From positions 1-45,286 of the forward strand of contig CACYSH010000079.1 of the NCBI GenBank assembly GCA_902776945.1: 45,286 nucleotides of DNA. Reading direction: 5' to 3'. Position numbers and translations under genes: made by a program. The notes beneath the pieces are model-generated. The model saw only the letters and a program-made list of their open reading frames with translations, searched no databases and had not been told where the DNA came from. The number at the start of each line of letters is the position of its first letter. Position 1 is the stretch's first letter. This DNA is from an uncultured Ruminococcus sp. Its GTDB lineage: Bacteria; Bacillota; Clostridia; Oscillospirales; Ruminococcaceae. Shown one piece after another: positions 1 to 7,022 of this stretch.

Positions 1-91
1 TGAGAATGTCCTTTATTTCCTTCCAGATAATTCTGGTCATTTCGTCGCCGTCCATTTCAACGAGCGGCGTTTTCATCTGAATTTTTGCCAT
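1..91 (-). CDS. icd: NADP-dependent isocitrate dehydrogenase, N-terminal fragment
   Basis: Only the first 30 codons lie in the window; the gene runs off the left edge. The peptide starts [20 protein letters not shown] and continues [10 protein letters not shown], which is the characteristic start of the monofunctional NADP isocitrate dehydrogenase family shared with eukaryotic enzymes. The enzyme converts isocitrate to 2-oxoglutarate in the cytoplasm. The ATG at 91-89 is preceded by a strong AAGGAGGA ribosome binding site at about 101-109. It is the last visible gene of a leftward run that begins with aconitase at 3355, so the two enzymes would give the citrate-to-2-oxoglutarate branch that supplies glutamate. 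The intervening small membrane-protein genes are unusual for this pairing. Identification is from the N-terminus only, but that stretch is highly conserved. Confidence 0.9.
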   Translation of the reverse strand, partial: MAKIQMKTPLVEMDGDEMTRIIWKEIKDIL

Positions 92-94
92 TTG

Positions 95-508
95 TCAAAT
101 ATCCTCCTTGCGGATAAGTAATTGATTTTTCAATAGCCGATTGTAAATTTCCATAAATGCAGTAAATACGCATATTTTACAATAAAAGTCCGTGTTTAAC
201 AATCGCCTGTGATTTTTCAAAAGAATGAACAATGCCACGAGAATAACGGTAGTTATCGTAGTCTTATATATTTTGAAGTCGAGGTTTGCCGCACGGTCTT
301 CACCGAGATTTCTGACCATGAGCCGGTATATCTGCTTTCCGATTATTACACCGCCTATAACGGAGATGAGCAGCAGTATTTCTTCAACATTCTCGCCGAA
401 TAAGTTATGTACAGTATCGAACGATAATTTGTACACAAGATATACCGTCATTCCGAAAAAGGCAATCGCGGCACCGATACCGCTTCAGGGTCTGTATTTG
501 CGTCCCAT
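95..508 (-). pseudogene. Small membrane protein gene with an in-frame TGA at codon 8
   Basis: An ATG at 508-506 follows an AGAGGAAAT ribosome binding site and reads MGRKYRP, then a TGA at 487-485, then in the same frame SGIGAAIAFFGMTVYLVYK and onward to 95. Without the TGA the product would be 137 residues with three or four hydrophobic segments. The neighbouring gene at 1040-1384 begins MGGGRGYRPGGGIDF and has a matching later motif (KPVYKLLANTIGE against KQIYRLMVRNLGE here), so the two are paralogues and the TGA sits where the paralogue has glycine; GGA to TGA is one base change. An internal ATG at 451 opens a 118-residue frame but has no good ribosome binding site. It could be a real nonsense mutation, a sequencing error, or a shortened working gene. 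Function unknown. Confidence 0.6.
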
Positions 509-548
509 TTGAATATTTCCTCTTTTGCCGAACTGACCGGACTGCGTT

Positions 549-1001
549 TTACAATGTAAAGAGCGAATAAACCGCCACGATGACCGCCACGATGACAGCA
601 GGCAGACTTCTTTTGAATGTCGCTTTGCCCGAAAGTCCGTCGTGAACGTGAAATTGCAGCACAAGTCCGGCGATGAACCCGATAAGTCCCGCAATTATTA
701 CAGGTGTTTTGCTTTGGGTCAGCAGCCATGTTATAACTGCGAACAGGTCAAGAAAACTTGTCTCCCTGCGGCGGTAACGTGAAAAAGGATCACGCGCCTC
801 CTGAAGCTCTGTAAACGTATCGGATCTGTCGAAAAAGCTCTCGCGGTTTTTGGGTCTGCGTCTGAAATCCTCGACGGTCTCGGTAAGACCGTTCCGTTCG
901 GCAGCGTCCTGACGGCAGCGCTCCTCATATTGCCTTTCCCTGTCGGTTTTAGGCGCAGAGTCCGTTCCGAACATCTCGTCATAATCCACATTATTATTCA
1001 T
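549..1001 (-). CDS. Hypothetical two-helix membrane protein
   Basis: This 150-residue protein has a charged, cytoplasm-like N-terminal half (about residues 1-75, rich in Arg, Glu and Asp) and two hydrophobic segments at the C-terminus (about residues 100-116 and 131-147). The ATG at 1001 is preceded by CAGGAG eight bases upstream. I do not recognise the family. It lies between the two paralogous membrane-protein genes in the aconitase-to-isocitrate dehydrogenase run, with gaps of about 40 bp on both sides, so co-transcription with them is likely. The arrangement suggests a small membrane assembly produced with the citrate branch, but nothing in the sequence shows what it does. Confidence 0.7.
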   Translation of the reverse strand: MNNNVDYDEMFGTDSAPKTDRERQYEERCRQDAAERNGLTETVEDFRRRPKNRESFFDRSDTFTELQEARDPFSRYRRRETSFLDLFAVITWLLTQSKTPVIIAGLIGFIAGLVLQFHVHDGLSGKATFKRSLPAVIVAVIVAVYSLFTL

Positions 1002-1039
1002 TGGTTATTCTCCTGTTTTTGTTCTTGTATATATTTTTG

Positions 1040-1384
1040 TCAGAACATATATGTTGTTGTGAACGGATTACCCTTCCGGACGGCTGCGAAAAACAGTACG
1101 AACATTACAACGGCAGAAATTATCCATATTATAAAGTCGGCTGTTTTTGCTGTCTTTTCTCCGATTGTATTCGCAAGCAATTTGTAAACCGGTTTGGAAA
1201 TGAACTTTGTTATCACGAATGAAACGATCATGACCGGTACCCATGCCGCGAACATTCCCGCAGGCGGGTCGGCGAGCGCATACAGCTTTTGCGGTATCCC
1301 CGACAGGAAGTACAAAACAACTGTTATCAGGAACATAGTAAAGTCTATCCCGCCTCCGGGACGATAACCTCTTCCACCACCCAT
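1040..1384 (-). CDS. Hypothetical small membrane protein, paralogue of the gene at 95-508
   Basis: About 114 residues, starting MGGGRGYRPGGGIDF, with hydrophobic segments near residues 16-30, 48-65 and 88-108. The motif KPVYKLLANTIGE in the loop before the last helix matches KQIYRLMVRNLGE in the product of 95-508, which supports a tandem duplication. I chose the ATG at 1384 rather than the one three codons upstream at 1393 because the shared start (Met, glycines, then RP) begins there and the GAAAG that may serve as ribosome binding site is too close to 1393. The gene begins only 24 bp after the aconitase stop codon, so it is almost certainly read from the aconitase promoter. Family not recognised; function unknown. 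Confidence 0.7.
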   Translation of the reverse strand: MGGGRGYRPGGGIDFTMFLITVVLYFLSGIPQKLYALADPPAGMFAAWVPVMIVSFVITKFISKPVYKLLANTIGEKTAKTADFIIWIISAVVMFVLFFAAVRKGNPFTTTYMF

Positions 1385-1408
1385 AAGGATCATACTTTCA
1401 CGAATTAA

Positions 1409-3355
1409 TTACTTGTTTTCAAGCTGAACTCTCGTGTAGTCAAGCAGACCGCCCGCAAGGATAATGTCCTTGGTACGTCCGGTAAGCTCGCAGAGAACGG
1501 GGATATTCTCGCCCGTGGTCTTGTTGACTAAGGTAAGCTCGGTCTTGTCGGCTTCAACAGCGGCTTTAACGCCTTCAAGCGCTATCTCGTCGCCCTGCGA
1601 GATCTTGTCGTAATCCGCTTCATTGGCAAAGGTAAGCGGCAGGATACCCGCGTTGATAAGGTTAGCTCTGTGTATACGCGCAAAGCTCTTTACAAGCACC
1701 GCCTTAACGCCGAGATACAGCGGAGCCAGCGCCGCGTGTTCGCGGGAGCTGCCCTGACCGTAGTTCACGCCGCCCACGATTATCGACTTGCCGAGATTCT
1801 TCGCTCTGCGGGGGAAGTCCTCGTCACAGACGGTGAAGCAGTGCTGTGAGATCTTCGGTATGTTCGAACGCAGCGGGAGAATTTTAGCGCCCGCGGGCAT
1901 GATGTGGTCGGTGGTGATGTTGTCGCCGACTTTGAGCGATACGGAACATTCGATGCTCTCGTCAAGCGGCGAAGTCTCGGGGAAGGGCTTGATGTTGGGA
2001 CCGCGCAGGACTTCCACGCTGTCCATTTCTTCCTCGCTTGCGGGAGGAACTACCATGTTGTCGTTGATAACGAACTGCTCGGGCAGCTTGAACTCGGGCA
2101 TTTCGCCTAAATACTCACGCGGGTCGGTAAGGTAGCCGGTGAGTGCCGAAACGGCTGCCATTTCGGGCGAAACGAGGTAGATCTGACCGTCCTTTGTTCC
2201 CGAACGTCCTTCGAAATTGCGGTTGAAGGTACGGAGCGAAACGCCGCCGCTGTTGGGCGACTGACCCATACCGATACACGGGCCGCAGGCGGATTCAAGT
2301 ATTCTTGCGCCCGCGTCGATCATGTCGGAGAGTGCGCCGTTCTTAGCTATCATGTTGAGCACCTGCTTCGAGCCGGGAGCGATTGCCAGCGAAACGGACG
2401 GGTCAACGGTCTTGCCCTTCAATATGTAAGCGACCTTCATCATATCGACAAACGAGCTGTTTGTGCAGGAGCCGATACATACCTGGTCAACCTTGAGCTT
2501 GCCGATCTCCGCAACGGTCTTAACGTTGTCGGGGGAGTGCGGGCAGGCTGCCTGCGGTACCAGCTCTGAAAGGTCGATGTTGATCTCCTCGTCGTAAACA
2601 GCGTCGGGGTCTGCCGCGAGGGGCTGCCAAACGTCGGCTCTGTCCTGCGCTTTGAGAAATTCAAGCGTTATCTCGTCGGAGGGGAAAATAGAGGTAGTAG
2701 CGCCAAGCTCCGCGCCCATGTTTGTTATGGTTGCTCTTTCGGGAACGGAAAGGGTCTTTACGCCCTCGCCGACGTACTCGATGACCTTGCCTACGCCGCC
2801 CTTAACGCTCATAATGCGCAGCACCTGGAGGATAACGTCCTTCGCGGACACCCACGCTTTGAGCTTTCCGGTGAGATTGACCTTAACGACCTTCGGGCAG
2901 GTGATGTAGTAAGCGCCGCCGCCCATAGCCACAGCAACGTCCTGACCGCCCGCGCCTATCGCTATCATACCGATGCCGCCGCCCGTCGGGGTGTGCGAGT
3001 CGGAGCCGATAAGCGTTTTGCCGGGTATACCGAATCTTTCGAGGTGTACCTGGTGGCAGATACCGTTGCCGGGGCGAGAGAACCATATACCGTGCTTTTT
3101 CGCCACCGAACCGATAAAGCGGTGGTCGTCGGCGTTTTCGAAGCCGGACTGGAGCGTGTTGTGGTCGATGTAAGCCACCGAGCGTTCGGTTTTTACGCGG
3201 GGTATGCCTATCGCCTCAAATTCGAGGTAAGCCATTGTACCCGTAGCGTCCTGAGTGAGCGTCTGGTCGATCTTAATGCCTATCTCATTGCCCTTGACAT
3301 ATTCGCCGTCAACAAGATGCGCCCTCAGTATTTTTTCCGTAAGAGTCATTCCCAT
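1409..3355 (-). CDS. acnA: Aconitate hydratase
   Basis: A 648-residue aconitase that interconverts citrate and isocitrate in the cytoplasm. The three cysteines expected to hold the [4Fe-4S] cluster are visible: C297 in IGSCTNSS, and C357 and C360 in ACGPCIGM. The swivel-domain signature GQGSSREHAA lies near residues 534-542. The length and layout fit the short bacterial aconitases that resemble the mitochondrial enzyme rather than the 890-residue AcnA type. The start at 3355 (MGMTLTEKIL) follows AAGGAAGG six bases upstream; an open frame extends 52 codons further but has no better start and overlaps the promoter. The gene leads a leftward run that ends with isocitrate dehydrogenase. A homoaconitase or isopropylmalate isomerase role is less likely given this partner. 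Confidence 0.93.
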   Translation of the reverse strand: MGMTLTEKILRAHLVDGEYVKGNEIGIKIDQTLTQDATGTMAYLEFEAIGIPRVKTERSVAYIDHNTLQSGFENADDHRFIGSVAKKHGIWFSRPGNGICHQVHLERFGIPGKTLIGSDSHTPTGGGIGMIAIGAGGQDVAVAMGGGAYYITCPKVVKVNLTGKLKAWVSAKDVILQVLRIMSVKGGVGKVIEYVGEGVKTLSVPERATITNMGAELGATTSIFPSDEITLEFLKAQDRADVWQPLAADPDAVYDEEINIDLSELVPQAACPHSPDNVKTVAEIGKLKVDQVCIGSCTNSSFVDMMKVAYILKGKTVDPSVSLAIAPGSKQVLNMIAKNGALSDMIDAGARILESACGPCIGMGQSPNSGGVSLRTFNRNFEGRSGTKDGQIYLVSPEMAAVSALTGYLTDPREYLGEMPEFKLPEQFVINDNMVVPPASEEEMDSVEVLRGPNIKPFPETSPLDESIECSVSLKVGDNITTDHIMPAGAKILPLRSNIPKISQHCFTVCDEDFPRRAKNLGKSIIVGGVNYGQGSSREHAALAPLYLGVKAVLVKSFARIHRANLINAGILPLTFANEADYDKISQGDEIALEGVKAAVEADKTELTLVNKTTGENIPVLCELTGRTKDIILAGGLLDYTRVQLENK

Positions 3356-3403
3356 AGAAAACCTTCCTTTCATTTTTAAAAGCCTGAAAGAGCTTGTACC
3401 TTT

Positions 3404-3432
3404 ATTATACAATATAAAACAGTCTTTGTCAA
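3404..3432 (-). promoter_or_regulatory. Sigma-A promoter of the aconitase operon
   Basis: On the minus strand TTGACA (3432-3427) and TATAAT (3409-3404) are separated by exactly 17 bp. The predicted start of transcription is about 45 bp upstream of the aconitase ATG. Both hexamers match the consensus fully, so the promoter is probably strong unless repressed. No clear operator was seen. Confidence 0.85.
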
Positions 3433-3508
3433 TAAGTAAATAACATACATATATAAACGTAATAATAACATCATCAAAAACGCAAAGTGAGGGCTTTTGC
3501 TTTTTACA

Positions 3509-3540
3509 CAAAAAAGCGCTCCCGTTTTGCGGGAACGCCC
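3509..3540 (-). terminator. Intrinsic terminator after the 3547-3984 gene
   Basis: Minus-strand hairpin with arms GCGTTCCCG and CGGGAGCGC (nine pairs, one G-U), loop CAAAA, followed by a run of six T. It lies immediately after the stop codon of the gene at 3547-3984 and insulates it from the aconitase promoter. Confidence 0.88.
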
Positions 3541-3546
3541 TTTCAC

Positions 3547-3984
3547 TTACAGATACCCCTTCACGCTGTCAATAAGCTGCTGCTCCGAACTGATAACACG
3601 CTTCGTCAGCGCCCTTACATTACTATCCGCATTTTTGTACACATTGAGATAATGCGTCAGGCTCCTGATGCCCATAGAACAGCCGTCCGTGATAAGCTCG
3701 GCGGCGGTACGGTCGCTGCGGTCTACGGTCATTTTCACGGCGGTCTTTGCGGTACTCATCGCCTTTGCGACCGGGTGCGGCTCCTTCGTGTCGCTGCCAT
3801 AAAGGTGCAGCAGCTTATGCGCCTCGCCGCCCAGCCGGTCGTGAACGAGTTTCGAATCGTGCAGCGCCTGCCTGAGATCGGCGCTCTCCACGTCGTCGAT
3901 TATATCCGAGATCGACGAAACGCCCATTTGTATACCCGCGTTTGTCTCGCGCAGCAGCGCCGTTGAGGCTTCCTTTTCGCTCAT
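3547..3984 (-). CDS. Hypothetical helical protein, possibly ferritin-like
   Basis: A 145-residue soluble protein predicted to be almost all helix, starting MSEKEASTALLRETN. The start at 3984 is preceded by AAGGAG nine bases upstream; an in-frame ATG 15 codons earlier lacks one. The spacing of Glu, Asp and His residues (for example GGEAHKLLHLYG and TAAELITDG) recalls four-helix ferritin-like proteins such as DUF2383, but this is a weak resemblance and metal binding is not shown. It follows the 68-residue gene at 4044-4250 by about 60 bp, shares its promoter, and ends in a strong terminator, so the pair forms a two-gene unit. A structural comparison would be needed to place it. Confidence 0.65.
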   Translation of the reverse strand: MSEKEASTALLRETNAGIQMGVSSISDIIDDVESADLRQALHDSKLVHDRLGGEAHKLLHLYGSDTKEPHPVAKAMSTAKTAVKMTVDRSDRTAAELITDGCSMGIRSLTHYLNVYKNADSNVRALTKRVISSEQQLIDSVKGYL

Positions 3985-4043
3985 AAAAAACAACTCCTTT
4001 CCGCACTTATTATGCACGGAAAGGAGCATGATTATTACAATAA

Positions 4044-4250
4044 TTACTGAGCCGGATTCTGCGAGCCTTTCAGCACCGGCAGAGAGGACTTTCCTCTTCT
4101 GATAAGCAGCTGCTGCGCGATGATCTTGTTTACCACCTCGTCATAGCGGTCGGCAAGTTCCTCCGGAGAAAGCGACTTTGTATCGTCCTGCTTTTCAAGA
4201 TAAAGCATAGCAAGAGCCTCTGCTGAGTTTTCGGGAAAGAATGTAGCCAT
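4044..4250 (-). CDS. Hypothetical 68-aa protein
   Basis: A small soluble protein, MATFFPENSAEALAMLYLEK at its start, with an acidic centre (SPEELADRYDEVVNKI) and a basic C-terminal segment (LLIRRGKSS). Two amphipathic helices are likely. The ATG at 4250 is preceded by AAAGGGG and, about 47 bp further upstream, by a near-consensus promoter. I do not recognise a family. It is first in a two-gene unit with the helical protein at 3547-3984. Confidence 0.65.
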   Translation of the reverse strand: MATFFPENSAEALAMLYLEKQDDTKSLSPEELADRYDEVVNKIIAQQLLIRRGKSSLPVLKGSQNPAQ

Positions 4251-4296
4251 AATGAATTGCCCCTTTCTGAAAATTGACTTTTTACTGTCATTTCAT

Positions 4297-4325
4297 ATTA
4301 TATCACAGGAATAAACATAAGTCAA
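4297..4325 (-). promoter_or_regulatory. Sigma-A promoter of the 4250-3547 gene pair
   Basis: Minus strand TTGACT (4325-4320), 17-bp spacer, TATAAT (4302-4297), with a TGTGA extension just upstream of the -10 element. It sits between the VanW gene and the 68-residue gene and points towards the latter. Confidence 0.85.
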
Positions 4326-4392
4326 GGGATTTTTGTATATTTTAATCAGTTTTTTTCAAGCAGGCAAAAATTAACTGTAATTTATTATGCTG

Positions 4393-5226
4393 TCAGACAA
4401 CATTCGTTACTTCGGTTATTTCCAGCTTTGACGTATCGTAGCACACGCGGGCGTGATTGTGGCGGATAAGCTCGCGGCTGACGTGTTCGCCCGTGCGGCG
4501 GTCGATCTTTTCGCGGAAAACGTCGCCGTTGCGGTAGACGGTATCGCCCTCACGCGAGAAAAACACGTTTTCGGATTCGATGTGGAACTTGTACGCCTGC
4601 CGCCGATCGGCTCTCAGCTCGCCGCAGAGGTATTCGTCGGTCGTATAAATAATCAGCTGATATGTAATATCGGTATCGTTGCGGAAACGATAGTCCAGAT
4701 AATTGTACATTATAGAGGTTCCCGTGCCGAACGGAATAGTGCGGTTGAAGTCGGGAAAAAGGTCGATCTGATCGTGGTGGTGATGCTCGGTGATCGTCAT
4801 TTCCGAATGGAGTATCATCCAGTGGATAAGGTTCGTCATCTGACACATACCGCCGCCCAGCCCCGACGACGGGTGATCGGAGAATATCGTCAGCCCCTCG
4901 CGGTAGCCTTTTTTCTCGGTAAGGCTGCCGACAAGGTTCCAGAACGAGAATGTCTCGCCGGGACGTATCAGCACGCCGTTTATCTTGGGAGCCGCCAGCG
5001 AGAGATTCACCGCCTTGTTCTCCTGCAAGTGCATATCCACGTTCCCGAGACGGCGGCGTATCAGCGAATTGTGCTTATAGATAACATATTGCAGCTTTTC
5101 GTCCGAATGGGTGCGGGCAAAGCTGCGTCTGTCGGCGATGTTGTGCAGAAAACGCATAGTCTCGCACTTTTTTACCGATATGGCGTATGTAACGGGTGAG
5201 ATTTCACAAAATAACTTTCTTTTCAT
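4393..5226 (-). CDS. VanW family protein
   Basis: A 277-residue protein with the VanW signature: LIRPGETFSFWNLVG at about residues 86-100, then a glycine-rich segment SSGLGGGMCQMTNLIHW at about 120-136. VanW was named from vancomycin-resistance clusters, but the family is widespread in Firmicutes and its biochemical role is not settled; a cell-wall or surface role is usually suggested. No van resistance genes are nearby, so this should not be read as a resistance determinant. A weak signal-like N-terminus is present but no clear cleavage site. The ATG at 5226 follows AAAGGAAA. A -10 element (TATAAT, 5271-5266) lies upstream with only a poor -35. The gene stands alone. Confidence 0.85.
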   Translation of the reverse strand: MKRKLFCEISPVTYAISVKKCETMRFLHNIADRRSFARTHSDEKLQYVIYKHNSLIRRRLGNVDMHLQENKAVNLSLAAPKINGVLIRPGETFSFWNLVGSLTEKKGYREGLTIFSDHPSSGLGGGMCQMTNLIHWMILHSEMTITEHHHHDQIDLFPDFNRTIPFGTGTSIMYNYLDYRFRNDTDITYQLIIYTTDEYLCGELRADRRQAYKFHIESENVFFSREGDTVYRNGDVFREKIDRRTGEHVSRELIRHNHARVCYDTSKLEITEVTNVV

Positions 5227-5567
5227 TTTATTCCATTTCCTTTCTGCGTAAAGAACCGTGTTTCTATTATATTAGACATCAAAACATCGAAAAATGTTCG
5301 CATTGCTTTGTAAACTTATGATTAAATTTATGTTAATTTGCGTTCCGGTATGATATTATATAAATGACATTTGTTTTTAGAATTTTATTGTAGGGCGGGG
5401 GCTTTGCGTGGTCGCATACCCTATTGTAGGGGCGCGTATTGCGCGTCCGTGAATTTGCGTATTTGTACAAATTAACGTATATTGTATGGCAGGGATTTGC
5501 TTCCGCTCGTCTTGCCCGCAAATCCTGCCTTATTGGTAATAATGTGCCTGCCCCGCGTTTTCGTTTG

Positions 5568-5690
5568 CGAAAATCGCTTCGCTCTTTCACAAATTAAAAT
5601 CGGCAATTTGCTTGTTTCCGTCACGTTTTGCTGATTTATCAGATTGCGCGTTTTTGGCAGAATTTCTCTGGATCGCCGATTTTAATTTTG
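5568..5690. repeat. Dispersed element with inverted arms, copy 1
   Basis: The arms AAATTAAAATCGGCAAT (5591-5607) and ATCGCCGATTTTAATTT (5672-5688) face each other. The whole stretch, plus about 25 bp to its left, aligns with 32816-32938 in the same orientation. The arms of the two copies differ in sequence but remain complementary within each copy, which suggests selection for pairing. No coding potential. Confidence 0.8.
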
Positions 5691-5720
5691 TATGGATTGG
5701 ATTCTTGCTTATCTTATGAT

Positions 5721-5770
5721 ACTTGAACCGCTCAGACCCTGGGGGAAACCCTTCTGAAGAAGGGTTATCC
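5721..5770. repeat. CCGCTCAG repeat with long hairpin, copy 1
   Basis: TTGAACCGCTCAG followed by GGGGGAAACCCTTCT, a GA loop, and AGAAGGGTT plus ATCCCC. The hairpin arms pair over nine bases at 5747-5755 and 5758-5766. A close copy is at 19611-19661, where it leads into a GCACGAAC hairpin. It may act as a structured transcript end, but there is no T-run. Confidence 0.7.
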
Positions 5771-5847
5771 CCTTGACCCCTTTTCCGCTTCGCGGGTTTT
5801 TACTTCATGCTTTATTCTTCGCGCTTTTTTCTTCGGTTTTACTTTAT

Positions 5848-5889
5848 ATGCGGTCTGTCAAGCATTTTCGACGGCAGACCGCATTTTTT
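5848..5889 (+). terminator. Orphan intrinsic terminator
   Basis: Arms ATGCGGTCTG (5848-5857) and CAGACCGCAT (5875-5884) form a perfect ten-base stem followed by TTTTTT on the plus strand. No plus-strand gene precedes it. It may end an unannotated small RNA, or block plus-strand read-through into the MoxR promoter at 5930. Confidence 0.75.
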
Positions 5890-5929
5890 GTTGAATTTGC
5901 GTATTTTGGTGAAAGCTGTGAAAAAGCTA

Positions 5930-5958
5930 TTGAAAAGTAAATCGGGTTGTGATATAAT
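5930..5958 (+). promoter_or_regulatory. Sigma-A promoter of the MoxR operon
   Basis: TTGAAA (5930-5935), 17-bp spacer, TATAAT (5953-5958), with a TG two bases before the -10 region. It lies about 80 bp upstream of the MoxR start codon, with the terminator-like hairpin at 5848-5889 just before it. Confidence 0.85.
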
Positions 5959-6040
5959 ACTAATGTATGTTTTTCAATGGATGATCGTTTAAGGAAAAGC
6001 AGGATAATCGTAAAACAACAGAAAAAGGAGTAATGAAACA

Positions 6041-7009
6041 ATGTCAAAGGAACTCACAGCAGAACAGAAACAAGTACTCGATATGTGCCACAGGGTGATC
6101 CGCGAGATCAAAAAAGTGATCATCGGTAAGGACGATATTATCATAAAGGTGCTGCTTTCGGTGCTTGCGGGCGGTCATGTGCTTATCGAGGATATTCCCG
6201 GCGTGGGAAAAACTACCCTCGCGCTGGCGCTCTCGAAGGCGCTTTCGCTCGATTACAAAAGAGTACAGTTCACGCCCGACGTTCTGCCGACAGATATAAC
6301 AGGTTTTATGGTTCTTAACCGCAACACCGGAAAATTTGAATACAAAAAAGGCGCTGCCATGACAAACCTTTTCCTCGCCGACGAGATCAACCGTACCTCG
6401 TCTAAAACGCAGTCGGCGCTGCTGGAGGTAATGGAAGAGGGCAGAGTTACCGTTGACGGCGAGACCCACCACGTTCCCGACCCTTATGTTGTTATCGCCA
6501 CGCAGAACCCTATCGGCTCGATAGGAACGCAGATGCTTCCCGAATCGCAGATGGACAGATTTATCGTAAGGCTCACTATGGGCTATCCCTCTTTCCAGAA
6601 TGAGGTAGAAATGCTGCGCTCCAAGCAGTCTCACGTTTCGATTGATGAGGTTGAACCCGTCGCGACGGCGGCGGAGGTCTCAAACGCCGTAAGGGTCACA
6701 GAGGAGATCTTCGTTTCCGACCCGATCTTTGAATACATCGCGGCGCTTGCGGCAGAGACCCGCCACCACGATCTTATCAAACTGGGACTTTCTCCCCGCG
6801 GTACGATAGCGCTTTTGAAGATCACAAAGGCGACCGCGCTTTTAAACGGCAGAAGCTACGTTCTCCCCGATGACACACTTTACGCCTTCAAGGACGTTTG
6901 CGGACACCGACTGCTGCTCAGTCCGAAGGCGAAAATGAACGGTGCCGACATAAACTCGGTCATTGCGGAGGTCACAAAGAATGTTCCCGTTCCCCGCGTA
7001 AGGGCATGA
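6041..7009 (+). CDS. MoxR family AAA+ ATPase
   Basis: A 322-residue cytoplasmic AAA+ ATPase. The Walker A motif IPGVGKTT is at about residues 52-59 and Walker B LFLADEIN at 110-117; the C-terminal helical lid follows. MoxR proteins are thought to act as chaperone-like ATPases that help mature or activate partner proteins, often ones with von Willebrand A or DUF58 domains. The start follows AAAGGAG; an ATG eight bases earlier is out of frame. The gene is followed after 13 bp by a DUF58 gene and then a membrane transglutaminase, the standard three-gene arrangement for this family. The role is inferred from family and neighbours; the actual client is unknown. Confidence 0.93.
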   Translation: MSKELTAEQKQVLDMCHRVIREIKKVIIGKDDIIIKVLLSVLAGGHVLIEDIPGVGKTTLALALSKALSLDYKRVQFTPDVLPTDITGFMVLNRNTGKFEYKKGAAMTNLFLADEINRTSSKTQSALLEVMEEGRVTVDGETHHVPDPYVVIATQNPIGSIGTQMLPESQMDRFIVRLTMGYPSFQNEVEMLRSKQSHVSIDEVEPVATAAEVSNAVRVTEEIFVSDPIFEYIAALAAETRHHDLIKLGLSPRGTIALLKITKATALLNGRSYVLPDDTLYAFKDVCGHRLLLSPKAKMNGADINSVIAEVTKNVPVPRVRA

Positions 7010-7022
7010 AAAGGAGCGCCGC

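Larger units (their letters stand above)
5227..5929. other. Repeat-rich non-coding interval
   Basis: About 700 bp with no credible gene. It holds GC-rich fragments of the GTAGGGGCG type near 5390-5445, an inverted repeat GGCAGGGATTTGC (5488-5500) against GCAAATCCTGCC (5518-5529), the paired-arm element at 5568-5690, a long hairpin at 5741-5770 and a terminator-like hairpin at 5848-5889. Short frames here have neither ribosome binding sites nor protein-like composition. Confidence 0.7.

Noticed and set aside
485-487. TGA recoded as an amino acid
   Set aside because: TGA serves as the normal stop for several genes here, for example thiG, the NrtR-like fusion and the acyltransferase, so general recoding is not supported; a point mutation or error is simpler.
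4393-5226. Vancomycin resistance cluster
   Set aside because: VanW-family proteins are common without resistance. No VanH, ligase, VanX or VanRS genes are nearby.
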